The notes under the pieces: generated by a model
Database searches by the model: none
The model's input: only the letters and a program-made list of their open reading frames with translations
Told to the model about the DNA's origin: nothing
Shown: positions 37,150 to 45,859 of the stretch, one piece after another
How the letters are laid out: each line of letters begins with the position of its first letter
Numbering within the stretch: the first letter of the stretch is position 1
Made by a program: the position numbers and the translations under genes
Assembly: GCF_003253545.1 (NCBI RefSeq)
Contig: NZ_QKYV01000006.1
Coordinates: 62,001 to 126,000, forward strand
Length of the DNA stretch: 64,000 nucleotides
Source of the DNA: Mesonia algae
GTDB taxonomy: Bacteria > Bacteroidota > Bacteroidia > Flavobacteriales > Flavobacteriaceae
Direction of reading: 5' to 3'

Positions 37150-38778
37150 CTAGTTCACCATAATATAATAATCCCTCAAATTAATTTTGACATCCTCTAG
37201 ACTCTTTTTAAATGGCATTTTTTTCCATTCTGTAGTAGGATTTACAAGGATTTCTTTTCCATCCACCGTAAATCTTAATGGCATATCAAAATTATCCACA
37301 TCGGTTTTCCAGCGGGCATAAACTCTGTCATTTTCCTCTTTTAGTTGTAATTCCGGTAAACGGGCGTATTTTAAATATTGATCAAAAATAGGCGAGAGGT
37401 GTGCTTTGGTACGCTGCTCAAAAAAGTTAATTACTGTAGGAGTGTCAATAATTTGATGTTTGTAGGTAAGACTAAAATCTTTTAGCAATGCCCACCATTT
37501 TTCATCATCATTAATCACACTTCTAATCGTGTTTAACATATTGGCACCTTTGTAATACATATCTCCAGAGCCTTCACTATTTACGCCATAATCACCAATG
37601 ATAGGGGATTGATTTCCTATAGATCTCCTTAGTCCGAATAAATAAGTAAGCGCATCTTCTTTTCCCCAACGGCATTCTACATAAACCGATTCTGCGTACG
37701 AGGTAAAGGATTCGTGAATCCACATATCGGCAATATCGGCAGCGGTGATACTGTTTCCAAACCACTCATGAGCACTTTCGTGAATGGTGATAAAATCCCA
37801 TTTTAAACCTACGCCAGTTCCTGAAAGATCGTTGCCCGAATATCCGTTTTTAAATCCGTTGCCATAAGCAACAGCACTTTGATGCTCCATTCCTAAATAG
37901 GGAGTTTCTACCAGTTTATAAGAGTCTTCTACAAAAGGATAAGCTCCAAATTTTTCATAAAAACAATCCATCATAGGTTTCACTTCCTCAAATTGCTTTC
38001 TGGCTTTTTCTTCATTGTAAGAAAGCACGTAGTAATCTAAATCTAAATCTTTGTGAGTATCATGAATATGCACATAATCTCCAATATTGAGAATAATATT
38101 GTAATTGTTAATAGGGTTTTCCACTTTCCAACTCCATTGGGTGTAACCGTCATTTAGCTCTTTTTTTCCTGTAAATCTTCCGTTAGAAACATTCATTAAT
38201 CCGTTTGGAGCAGCAACATGAATTTCAGCTTCTTCGGGTTCGTCGCTTAAATGATCTTTGTTAGGATACCATAAACTTGCACCAGTACCTTGCACAGCCA
38301 CACTTACCCAAGGTTTTCCGTTTTTATCTTTTGAAAAAATAAAACCGCCATCCCAAGGCGCATTTTCAGCAACAATAGGATTCCCGGAATAATAAAAATC
38401 GATGTTGATGTTTTTATTTCCGTCAAGCGGAAAAGGAAAATCAATAAAAACTGCATTAAATTCTCTAGTGTATTTAAGAGATTTATTTTTAAACACGATG
38501 GAATCAACTTTCATATTTTCAAATAAATCTAGTTGAAGTCGTTGTGCAGGCTTTAAAACTTTTAACGTAATTTTATTTACACCTGAAATAAATTGTTTTT
38601 CAGGATTTACTTTAACACGCAAATCATATTTTAAGACATCAAAATTGGTTCTTTCAGGTCGAAGTGAACCTCGTAAGGAATCTGCTTTGGTATAGTTACC
38701 TTGTTTGTGACTTAAAACTTGCGAATGACCAGCAATTGTTATTCCTAATAGAATAAAAAAGTATATGATTTTTTTCAT
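37150..38778 (-). CDS. M1-family metallopeptidase
   Basis: Probable exported zinc aminopeptidase of the M1 family. The signal peptide runs to about residue 18. The exopeptidase motif GMEHQ is at 296-300, and the zinc site is HESAH (333-337) with a second glutamate at 356 in WIHESF, the HExxH-x18-E spacing. The length of 542 residues is well below the 850 or so of full M1 enzymes, so it has only the beta and catalytic domains with a short C-terminus, as in the shorter Bacteroidota members. A TAAATTTG box at 38809-38816 may be its -7 element. Confidence 0.9.
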   Translation of the reverse strand: MKKIIYFFILLGITIAGHSQVLSHKQGNYTKADSLRGSLRPERTNFDVLKYDLRVKVNPEKQFISGVNKITLKVLKPAQRLQLDLFENMKVDSIVFKNKSLKYTREFNAVFIDFPFPLDGNKNINIDFYYSGNPIVAENAPWDGGFIFSKDKNGKPWVSVAVQGTGASLWYPNKDHLSDEPEEAEIHVAAPNGLMNVSNGRFTGKKELNDGYTQWSWKVENPINNYNIILNIGDYVHIHDTHKDLDLDYYVLSYNEEKARKQFEEVKPMMDCFYEKFGAYPFVEDSYKLVETPYLGMEHQSAVAYGNGFKNGYSGNDLSGTGVGLKWDFITIHESAHEWFGNSITAADIADMWIHESFTSYAESVYVECRWGKEDALTYLFGLRRSIGNQSPIIGDYGVNSEGSGDMYYKGANMLNTIRSVINDDEKWWALLKDFSLTYKHQIIDTPTVINFFEQRTKAHLSPIFDQYLKYARLPELQLKEENDRVYARWKTDVDNFDMPLRFTVDGKEILVNPTTEWKKMPFKKSLEDVKINLRDYYIMVN

Positions 38779-38808
38779 GAGAATTACCTTATATACTTAC
38801 AAAGAAAG

Positions 38809-38816
38809 CAAATTTA
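38809..38816 (-). promoter_or_regulatory. Candidate -7 box of the M1 peptidase gene
   Basis: TAAATTTG on the minus strand matches TAnnTTTG, about 30 bases before the start codon. No good -33 element. Confidence 0.3.
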
Positions 38817-38884
38817 TTTGGTAAGACTCTAATTGAAATCTTTAAAATTTAAGTAAATGAAATCCTATAGAAATATAGGTTAAA

Positions 38885-39523
38885 TTAATTGTTTTCTAAT
38901 TGATTTATAGTTTCATCAAGTTTCTGATTAATTTGGAGAGGATGATTTTTAAAATTAGAAGATTGTTGATTAAATAAATCTCTTAAGCGAATTAAACGAG
39001 TAAGATTTTCTCTATTCCTATACATATAGGTATCTGCCATAACAAAACTGATAGGACTATCTAAGTGTTCTGAAATTTTTTTTAGTAGAAAAGAATCAAT
39101 CTTTGAATTTTGATCATTTTCTAAATATAAAGATTTTAATGTTTTAGAGTTGTCTTGAACTTCATAAAATAATGGTGAATTAATAACGGTATCTAATGTT
39201 AAGGTAGAAGGCTTTAGACTTGCCTTAATGACGATAGCCTCTCCTTTTAACCATATTTTTTTATTTATAACGCCTTGATTTGTATATAATTTAAAATCGT
39301 ATAAATCATTCACAGAATCTTTTAATTTGAAAAGAGTAGAATTATCTTTGTGTTTAGCAGTAATTTTAGTGTCTGTTTTTGCTGATTTTAAGGTAATACT
39401 ATCTAATACAACATTGGAGGTGTCAAGTTCTATTTTAATATTAAAATCTTCTTTTTCATATTCATTACTTTGACATGCTATAAGGCTTAATAATCCAATA
39501 AGCGAAAATAATTTACAATTCAT
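38885..39523 (-). CDS. Lipoprotein, DUF4369-like without thioredoxin domain
   Basis: A 212-residue lipoprotein with a lipobox LIACQ (Cys17). Residues about 25-115 form a beta-rich region resembling DUF4369, the N-terminal domain of many Bacteroidota thioredoxin-like lipoproteins. The rest is a helical linker. The thioredoxin domain that usually follows is absent. The resemblance is by eye only. Its start overlaps the end of the response regulator gene by 11 bases, so it is the third gene of a kinase-regulator-lipoprotein transcript. Function unknown. Confidence 0.65.
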   Translation of the reverse strand: MNCKLFSLIGLLSLIACQSNEYEKEDFNIKIELDTSNVVLDSITLKSAKTDTKITAKHKDNSTLFKLKDSVNDLYDFKLYTNQGVINKKIWLKGEAIVIKASLKPSTLTLDTVINSPLFYEVQDNSKTLKSLYLENDQNSKIDSFLLKKISEHLDSPISFVMADTYMYRNRENLTRLIRLRDLFNQQSSNFKNHPLQINQKLDETINQLENN

Positions 39524-39923
39524 TTTGAGACTTAAAAGTTTTAAGGATTGTTTTTAAATCATCAGTTTGCACAGGTTTAATAATATAATTTTCTATATGA
39601 TTATATTTTTTAGTTTTTTCGTAATCTAAAGGGTCTATAGAACTTGAGACGATGTAGACTGTAATTTTCTTATCCACTTTTACTTGAGTAAATTCATCTA
39701 GAAACTGCCAACCATCCATTATCGGCATATTAAGATCGAGCAGAATAACTTCAGGTAGAGTTTCTTTATCATTTTTAATTGCTATCAAATTTTCTAATGC
39801 ATCTTCTCCATTTTTATAGACTAAAATTTCTTCTGCAAAATCTACAGAATTCATTACTTTTTTTAGGCCAAATATGAATATAGGGTCATCATCAATAATG
39901 CATGCTATCTTTAATTTACTCAT
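39513..39923 (-). CDS. Response regulator, receiver domain only
   Basis: A 136-residue single-domain response regulator (CheY-like). The acidic pocket is in CIIDDDP (about 8-14), the phosphorylated aspartate is Asp63 in LLDLNMP, a conserved Ser/Thr is in VSSS (about 94) and the lysine is in NYIIKPV (about 116). There is no output domain, so it probably acts through a phosphorelay or protein contact. It overlaps the kinase gene by 8 bases and the lipoprotein gene by 11 bases. Confidence 0.92.
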   Translation of the reverse strand: MSKLKIACIIDDDPIFIFGLKKVMNSVDFAEEILVYKNGEDALENLIAIKNDKETLPEVILLDLNMPIMDGWQFLDEFTQVKVDKKITVYIVSSSIDPLDYEKTKKYNHIENYIIKPVQTDDLKTILKTFKSQNEL

Positions 39924-41385
39924 GTTTTAAAAATATTTTAAACGTAGTTCCTATTTTTACTTTACTTTTTACAGTTACTTTTCCGTTAAGGGCATCAATT
40001 TGGTTTTTGGCAATAAATAACCCTATACCTTTGGCATCTTCATGCTTATGGAAAGTTTTATACATACCAAAAATTTTATCTCCGTGTTTTTCTAAATCAA
40101 TTCCTAAACCATTATCTGTTATTTTAATAATAACAAATTCTCGATTTTTACTAGCAGTAATATTTAAAAAACTTTCTTTATTGGGGTCGCTGTATTTAAT
40201 CCCGTTTGTTATAAAATTCATTAAAATACTGTTCAAATAAGCTTTTATCGCTAAAACTTCAATCTCTGGAGAGATATTTACATTTATTATTACAGAGAGT
40301 TGATTAGCATTAAGCTTAATACCCTTAATAATAGAATTAACTTCTTTAAGAAGGTTAATTGGGATAAGATTATCATGAATAGTATTATTCATAGTTACAA
40401 TCTCATTAAGGTGTAATATAGTCTCCTTTAAATGATTGGCAGCAACTTTAAGGTGAGAGATAATTTCTGCACGTTGGTTTTCATCTGTTTCATCATCTAA
40501 AATATCTAATAGCATCGAAAAATTACCCGAATGTGATCTAAGGTTATGAGATACGATATGAGCAAAATTTCTTAACCGACCATTTTGATCTTTACTTGTT
40601 TTAAGCAGTTTTTTTATCTCTTTTTCAACATTTTTTCTATCTGTAATATCTACAATTTGAGAGATGAAATATAAAGGTGCGTCGTTATCATCTCTTACAA
40701 TACTTACCGCTAAAATTCCATAAACTAAAGAACCCGATTTGTGAAAATACCTCTTTTCTAAATGATAGTGTGGTATTTCTCCAGCAATAAGTTGTTCGAG
40801 AAATTGTAAATCTATATTTAGATCTTCGGGATGTGTTATATCTTGAAACGTAAGTTTACTTAGTTCTTTCTTTGTATAACCTAGCATACTAGAAATGGCA
40901 GAATTTACATTTTTCCAGGTTCCGTCTAATGAAATGATGGCCATTCCAATAGCAGCATTTTCAAAATTACTACTAAATGCTTTCTGACTGATTTTTAATT
41001 TTTCTTCAATCGAAAAACTCTTAATCGAAACATTAGGAGAGTTTATTTTTATAGATTTCTTATGAAAAGCCAGTAGAATATAAGTTAAATTGCCATCTAC
41101 GATTTCTATTTTCTTAGCCTTTTTTATAAACTCTGTTTCTTCATCTATAATAATTCTAACTCTATACTTTTTTTTTGAACCTAGAGAGGTTTCTGTTTCT
41201 AATTTAAAGCTAAAATTTGCTAAGGATACATTGTATTTTTTTAAATGCTGAAGAAGAGATGGGTGAGTGTAAAAGTTCTCTTTTTGTCCTTCTTCATAGA
41301 AAATATAGCCAAATATAGAATACTGCTGTATAAAATTAAATAACTCGACATGCTTACCAATAAGGTTATATAACTTATTCTTCAA
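39916..41385 (-). CDS. PAS-domain sensor histidine kinase
   Basis: A 489-residue soluble histidine kinase without clear membrane helices. It has an N-terminal region of unknown fold (about 1-125), a PAS domain with PAC segment (about 130-250), the H-box HIVSHNLRS with His280, and the ATPase domain with N-box FITNG (391-395), DNGLGID (424-430) and GIGL (453-456). The H-box is the SHNLR type common in flavobacterial PAS kinases. It overlaps the response regulator by 8 bases and is very probably its partner. The signal is unknown. Confidence 0.9.
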   Translation of the reverse strand: MKNKLYNLIGKHVELFNFIQQYSIFGYIFYEEGQKENFYTHPSLLQHLKKYNVSLANFSFKLETETSLGSKKKYRVRIIIDEETEFIKKAKKIEIVDGNLTYILLAFHKKSIKINSPNVSIKSFSIEEKLKISQKAFSSNFENAAIGMAIISLDGTWKNVNSAISSMLGYTKKELSKLTFQDITHPEDLNIDLQFLEQLIAGEIPHYHLEKRYFHKSGSLVYGILAVSIVRDDNDAPLYFISQIVDITDRKNVEKEIKKLLKTSKDQNGRLRNFAHIVSHNLRSHSGNFSMLLDILDDETDENQRAEIISHLKVAANHLKETILHLNEIVTMNNTIHDNLIPINLLKEVNSIIKGIKLNANQLSVIINVNISPEIEVLAIKAYLNSILMNFITNGIKYSDPNKESFLNITASKNREFVIIKITDNGLGIDLEKHGDKIFGMYKTFHKHEDAKGIGLFIAKNQIDALNGKVTVKSKVKIGTTFKIFLKHE

Positions 41386-41580
41386 AATTAAACTTTAGGG
41401 GTATAAAAACAATAAATATGAATACTTAAAATTATTCATTATGAAATTTTAGGTATACAATAGAATTTTCCTTCTTTAAACTATATATATAAGCAGAAGA
41501 GTGAAATTGTTTTTCTATGAAAAGACCTTTTAAAATAAAGAAATAATTTTAAGCAAATAAAATTAATACATTTAAACGGA

Positions 41581-41613
41581 AAAAGCTACCCATTATGGAT
41601 AGCTTTTTCTATT
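41581..41613 (-). terminator. Terminator of the acyl-CoA carboxylase gene
   Basis: AAAAAGCTA (41581-41589) pairs with TAGCTTTTT (41601-41609) with further CC/GG pairing inside; the A5 at the left serves as the U-run for transcription on the minus strand. It lies just after the stop of the 41630 gene. Confidence 0.75.
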
Positions 41614-41629
41614 TCAATAAAATTATTTA

Positions 41630-43273
41630 TTAGGTTTGAATCACTCCTAAATTAAAGTCCTTTGTAATTGGAGCATGATTAGCTGCTTCAATTCCCATAG
41701 AAACCCATTTACGAGTATCTAAAGGATTGATAACTCCATCGGTCCAAATGCGCGAAGCTGCATAATACGGACTTACTTGTCTGTCGTAATCTGCTTTAAT
41801 TTTATCAAAAAGCTCTTTTTCTTTTTCAGGGGTAATTTCTTCTCCTTTTTTCTTTAATGAAGCTGTTTCAATTTGTAATAATACCTTAGCTGCAGAGTTT
41901 CCACTCATTACTGCTAACTCTGCACTTGGCCAAGCTGCGATTAAACGTGGGTCATAGGCTTTTCCGCACATAGCGTAATTACCAGCACCATAAGAATTTC
42001 CGATGACAATCGTAAATTTAGGAACTACTGAATTACTAACAGCATTTACCATCTTGGCACCGTCTTTAATAATACCGCCGTGTTCGCTTTTACTTCCTAC
42101 CATAAAACCAGTAACGTCTTGTAAAAACACTAACGGAATTTTCTTTTGATTACAATTTGCGATAAAACGAGTAGCTTTATCGGCAGAATCAGAATAAATA
42201 ACACCACCAAACTGCATCTCTGTAGGTTTAGTTTTAGCCGAAGTAGTTTTTACAATTTTTCTTTGATTGGCTAAAATTCCAACAGCCCAACCATCAATAC
42301 GTGCATAACCCGTAATAAGCGTTTGACCATATCCATCTTTATAAGGTTCAAAATCTGAATCATCAATTAATCGATTGATAATTTCCATCATATCGTATTG
42401 GTCACTTCGTTTTGCAGGTAAATGTCCAAAAATCTCTTGCGGATCTAATTTCGGCTTAATTGCTTTCTTTCGGTTAAAACCAGCTTTATCAAAATCACCA
42501 ATTTTATCCATGATATTTTTAATCTTAGATAAAGCGTCTTTATCATCTTTGGCCTTATAATCGGTCACACCGCTTACTTCACAATGTGTCGTTGCACCAC
42601 CTAAAGATTCATTATCGATACTTTCTCCAATAGCGGCTTTTACTAAATAGCTACCGGCTAAGAAGATACTTCCAGTTTTTTCAACGATTAAAGCTTCATC
42701 ACTCATAATAGGTAAGTAAGCTCCCCCAGCGACGCAACTTCCCATAACGGCAGCAATTTGGGTAATTCCCATGCTACTCATTACTGCATTATTTCTAAAA
42801 ATTCTTCCAAAATGTTCTTTGTCAGGAAAAATCTCATCTTGCATAGGTAAATATACTCCCGCGCTATCTACTAAATAAATAATAGGAAGTCTGTTTTCAA
42901 TCGAAATTTCTTGTGCACGTAAATTCTTTTTTCCAGTAATAGGAAACCAAGCTCCAGCTTTAACCGTAGCATCATTGGCTACAACAATCACTTGTTTACC
43001 AGATACGTAACCTATTTTTACCACCACACCACCACTAGGGCAGCCACCGTGTTCTTCATACATTCCTTCTCCTGCAAAAGCACCAATTTCAATAGATTTA
43101 CTAGGATCGTCCAATAAAAAATCGATACGCTCTCGTGCAGTCATTTTTCCTTTGGCGTGATGCTTTTCAATGCGTTTTTCACCACCACCTAGGTAGACTT
43201 TTTTAAGTTTACTATTTAAATCTGAAACCAATAATTTATTATGGTCTTCGTTTTTATTAAATTTTATATCCAT
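41630..43273 (-). CDS. Acyl-CoA carboxylase beta subunit (methylcrotonoyl-CoA type)
   Basis: Carboxyltransferase beta subunit (547 residues) of a biotin-dependent acyl-CoA carboxylase. The crotonase-like fold shows its oxyanion-hole segments: GSCVAGGAYLP (about 178-188) and GNSYGAGNYAM (about 425-435). The GGATTHC segment near SGVTDY resembles methylcrotonoyl-CoA carboxylase, but propionyl-CoA type activity cannot be excluded. No biotin carboxylase or biotin-carrier alpha subunit is next to it, so its partner must be encoded elsewhere. Confidence 0.85.
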   Translation of the reverse strand: MDIKFNKNEDHNKLLVSDLNSKLKKVYLGGGEKRIEKHHAKGKMTARERIDFLLDDPSKSIEIGAFAGEGMYEEHGGCPSGGVVVKIGYVSGKQVIVVANDATVKAGAWFPITGKKNLRAQEISIENRLPIIYLVDSAGVYLPMQDEIFPDKEHFGRIFRNNAVMSSMGITQIAAVMGSCVAGGAYLPIMSDEALIVEKTGSIFLAGSYLVKAAIGESIDNESLGGATTHCEVSGVTDYKAKDDKDALSKIKNIMDKIGDFDKAGFNRKKAIKPKLDPQEIFGHLPAKRSDQYDMMEIINRLIDDSDFEPYKDGYGQTLITGYARIDGWAVGILANQRKIVKTTSAKTKPTEMQFGGVIYSDSADKATRFIANCNQKKIPLVFLQDVTGFMVGSKSEHGGIIKDGAKMVNAVSNSVVPKFTIVIGNSYGAGNYAMCGKAYDPRLIAAWPSAELAVMSGNSAAKVLLQIETASLKKKGEEITPEKEKELFDKIKADYDRQVSPYYAASRIWTDGVINPLDTRKWVSMGIEAANHAPITKDFNLGVIQT

Positions 43274-43295
43274 GGTTAATTGTTATTCAAATTAT

Positions 43296-43391
43296 GGGCG
43301 TTTCCCATTTACCAATGGGTCAGGCTTTCGCTACTCGCTTCCCAATTATCATTGGGAGAGCTTAAACAGGCCGCTCAATCCTTAACGCAAA
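43296..43391 (+). repeat. Intergenic inverted-pair element, left copy
   Basis: A 96-base intergenic element beginning GGGCGTTT and ending AACGCAAA. It carries the hairpins CCCATTtaccAATGGG and CCCAATtatcATTGGG, with phrases such as CAGGCTTTCGCTACTCGCTT and CAGGCCGCTCAATCCTTAACGC. It resembles a class of REP-like elements I have seen in flavobacterial intergenic regions. It lies just upstream of the minus-strand acyl-CoA carboxylase gene. Confidence 0.75.
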
Positions 43392-43475
43392 TGTTTGGTA
43401 GCGAAAATACAAAAACCAAAACTTATTTTAGCCCTAAAGATTTGTTATAATCTTAGTTTTTTATAGAATAGATGC

Positions 43476-43483
43476 TATTTTTG
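43476..43483 (+). promoter_or_regulatory. Candidate -7 box of the CAL67264 gene
   Basis: TATTTTTG matches TAnnTTTG about 48 bases before the start codon. No well-spaced -33 element. Confidence 0.3.
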
Positions 43484-43530
43484 TACACTTACTACAATTA
43501 AGTTTTATTAAAAATTAAAGTATATTAGAA

Positions 43531-43713
43531 ATGAGCATGAATAAAAATACTGTTTTGGCTTGGGCCACATTTATCATGATTGTCGTTGGAGTAGGGTTAA
43601 TTGCCTTAGGGGCTTTTAAATATTCAGAAGTAGCTGGTTATGGTTTTGCAGCGGTAGGGATAGGTTTTTTTGCTATTGCTTGGGTGTTTAATGCTTTAAA
43701 GGGGCGAGTTTAA
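43531..43713 (+). CDS. CAL67264-family small membrane protein
   Basis: A 60-residue protein with two hydrophobic helices (about 8-28 and 35-54) and a short basic C-terminus. The sequence matches what I know as the flavobacterial CAL67264 family of membrane proteins (MNKNTVLAWATFIMI... start). Function unknown. It is flanked by two intergenic elements in inverted orientation (43296-43391 and 43960-44072). Confidence 0.8.
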   Translation: MSMNKNTVLAWATFIMIVVGVGLIALGAFKYSEVAGYGFAAVGIGFFAIAWVFNALKGRV

Positions 43714-44098
43714 TCAATTTTAAATAGCTATAACATTCCTAAAACTAAAGTGATCTCTATTGCAATTATAGATTTACATAAGTTGAATAGGAGTTCGAAT
43801 ATATATTGTTTTATCCATCTCAAATTGGTTGGATATAAAAACTAAGATTATTTAAAATACTCTATTTATAAAGCTCATAGATATAAAATGATCATGTTAG
43901 AGAATTGAGCATGGTTTTCTTAAACAAATACACGTGTTAACATCATTATTTTTTAGATATTTGCGTTAGCGATAGCAGCGGCATCCTCCTTTTTTTGCGA
44001 TGCAGCAAAAAACGGAGATATAGCGAATAGCGCGACCTCACTGACATTTTTTATGAAAGTGTGGTAACGCCCAATAAATTCATAAAAACAAAATTACA
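43714..44098. other. Intergenic region upstream of ettA
   Basis: AT-rich without a convincing coding frame. The right part (43960-44072) holds the second intergenic element; the left part shows nothing I can assign. The ettA promoter is probably in or just before the element, but no clear -7/-33 pair is visible. Confidence 0.5.
43960..44072 (-). repeat. Intergenic inverted-pair element, right copy
   Basis: A 113-base element that reads as the reverse of 43296-43391: it begins TTTGCGTTAGCG and ends GTAACGCCC, matching the ends of the left copy when inverted. The body contains AGCGGCATCC, a stem with TTTTTTTGC...GCAAAAAA, and GCGCGACC. It ends 26 bases before the ettA start, so it probably lies in the 5' untranslated region of ettA. 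Confidence 0.75.
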
Positions 44099-45790
44099 AT
44101 GGCAGATGATAAAAAGGTGATTTTTTCCATGTCTGGACTCACCAAAACGTATAAGAATGCAAATACTCCGGTTTTAAAAAACATTTATTTAAGCTTTTTC
44201 TACGGAGCTAAAATTGGAATTTTAGGTCTTAATGGATCTGGAAAATCTACCTTACTAAGTATTATAGCAGGACAAGAAAAAAACTATCAAGGAGATGTAG
44301 TTTTTTCTCCAGGCTACTCTATAGGATATTTGGAGCAAGAACCTAAATTGGATGAAGATAAGACGGTTTTAGAGGTGGTAAAAGAAGGAGTTGCAGAAAC
44401 CATGGCGGTTTTAGATGAGTATAACTCCATCAATGATCAATTTGGTTTACCTGAGGTTTATGAGGATGCAGATAAAATGCAAAAACTGATGGACAAACAA
44501 GCGGCTTTGCAAGATAAAATTGATGCAACCAATGCTTGGGAAATTGATACTAAATTAGAAATTGCAATGGATGCGTTAAGAACTCCAGATGCCGATAAGA
44601 AAATTGGTGTGCTTTCTGGAGGGGAACGTCGTCGAGTGGCTTTATGTAGATTGTTATTACAAGAGCCAGATATTTTATTATTAGATGAGCCAACTAACCA
44701 CTTAGATGCCGAATCGGTACATTGGTTAGAGCATCACTTACAACAATATAAAGGAACTGTAATTGCTGTAACTCACGACCGTTATTTCTTAGATAATGTT
44801 GCTGGATGGATTTTAGAATTAGATCGCGGAGAGGGAATTCCTTGGAAAGGGAACTATTCTTCTTGGTTAGATCAAAAATCTAAGCGAATGGCTCAAGAGC
44901 AAAAATCGGCTTCTAAACGTCAAAAAACTTTGGAGCGAGAGTTAGAATGGGTGAAGATGGCACCTAAAGGAAGGCAAGCCAAACAAAAAGCTCGTTTAAA
45001 TAACTACGATAAATTGATGAGTCAAGATCAAAAGCAAATGGATGAAAAGCTAGAGATCTATATTCCTAACGGTCCGCGTTTAGGTAACAATGTGATTGAA
45101 GCTGTAGGAGTAAGCAAAGCGTTTGGCGATAAATTGTTATATGAAGATTTAAACTTTAAACTTCCGCAGGCTGGTATCGTGGGGATTATTGGTCCTAACG
45201 GAGCTGGTAAAACCACTATCTTTAAAATGATTATGGGTGAGGAAACATCAGATAAAGGAGAATTTAAAGTAGGGGAGACTGCTAAGATTGCTTATGTAGA
45301 CCAGAGTCACTCAAATATTGATCCTGAAAAAACCATCTGGCAGAACTTTAGTGATGAGCAAGATATGGTGATGATGGGCGGTAAAGAAGTAAATTCTAGA
45401 GCTTATTTAAGTCGTTTTAACTTTAGCGGAAGCGAACAAAACAAGAAAGTAAATATGCTTTCTGGTGGTGAGCGCAACCGTTTACATTTAGCCATGACTT
45501 TAAAAGAAGAAGGAAACGTTTTACTTCTCGATGAGCCTACCAATGATTTAGATGTAAATACCTTAAGAGCTTTGGAAGAAGGTTTAGAAAACTTTGCGGG
45601 ATGTGGAGTAGTTATTTCTCACGACCGATGGTTCTTAGATAGAGTATGTACACATATTCTTGCTTTTGAAGGAGATTCTCAAGTATATTTCTTTGAAGGA
45701 AGTTTCTCTGATTATGAGGAAAATAAGAAAAAACGTTTAGGAGGTGATGTAATGCCAAAACGAATTAAATACAAAAAGTTAACTCGTTAA
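44099..45790 (+). CDS. ettA: Energy-dependent translational throttle protein EttA
   Basis: An ABC-F ATPase that binds the ribosomal E site and adjusts translation to the ATP supply. The 563-residue protein has two ABC domains: Walker A GLNGSGKST (about 43) and GPNGAGKTT (about 365), the two SGGE signatures and Walker B LLLDEPTN segments. A linker between them has the basic KGRQAKQKARL motif typical of EttA. The length and the arm region fit EttA better than other ABC-F types. A terminator follows. Confidence 0.94.
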   Translation: MADDKKVIFSMSGLTKTYKNANTPVLKNIYLSFFYGAKIGILGLNGSGKSTLLSIIAGQEKNYQGDVVFSPGYSIGYLEQEPKLDEDKTVLEVVKEGVAETMAVLDEYNSINDQFGLPEVYEDADKMQKLMDKQAALQDKIDATNAWEIDTKLEIAMDALRTPDADKKIGVLSGGERRRVALCRLLLQEPDILLLDEPTNHLDAESVHWLEHHLQQYKGTVIAVTHDRYFLDNVAGWILELDRGEGIPWKGNYSSWLDQKSKRMAQEQKSASKRQKTLERELEWVKMAPKGRQAKQKARLNNYDKLMSQDQKQMDEKLEIYIPNGPRLGNNVIEAVGVSKAFGDKLLYEDLNFKLPQAGIVGIIGPNGAGKTTIFKMIMGEETSDKGEFKVGETAKIAYVDQSHSNIDPEKTIWQNFSDEQDMVMMGGKEVNSRAYLSRFNFSGSEQNKKVNMLSGGERNRLHLAMTLKEEGNVLLLDEPTNDLDVNTLRALEEGLENFAGCGVVISHDRWFLDRVCTHILAFEGDSQVYFFEGSFSDYEENKKKRLGGDVMPKRIKYKKLTR

Positions 45791-45806
45791 AAGTAACTTT
45801 AAAGTA

Positions 45807-45842
45807 TAAAAAAAGCTCTTGAATTTTTCAAGAGCTTTTTTT
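45807..45842. terminator. Bidirectional terminator between ettA and a T9SS gene
   Basis: AGCTCTTGAA pairs with TTCAAGAGCT around a T-rich loop, with A5 on the left and T7 on the right. Two genes converge here. Confidence 0.88.
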
Positions 45843-45859
45843 TATCAACTTTTTTTGAA

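Noticed and set aside
39902-40240. Plus-strand open frame opposite the histidine kinase
   Set aside because: It is the shadow of the kinase gene on the other strand with no conserved features.
43960-44072. Insertion sequence ends around the CAL67264 gene
   Set aside because: No transposase frame is present, and the enclosed gene is a conserved flavobacterial membrane protein; I treat the two copies as intergenic elements.
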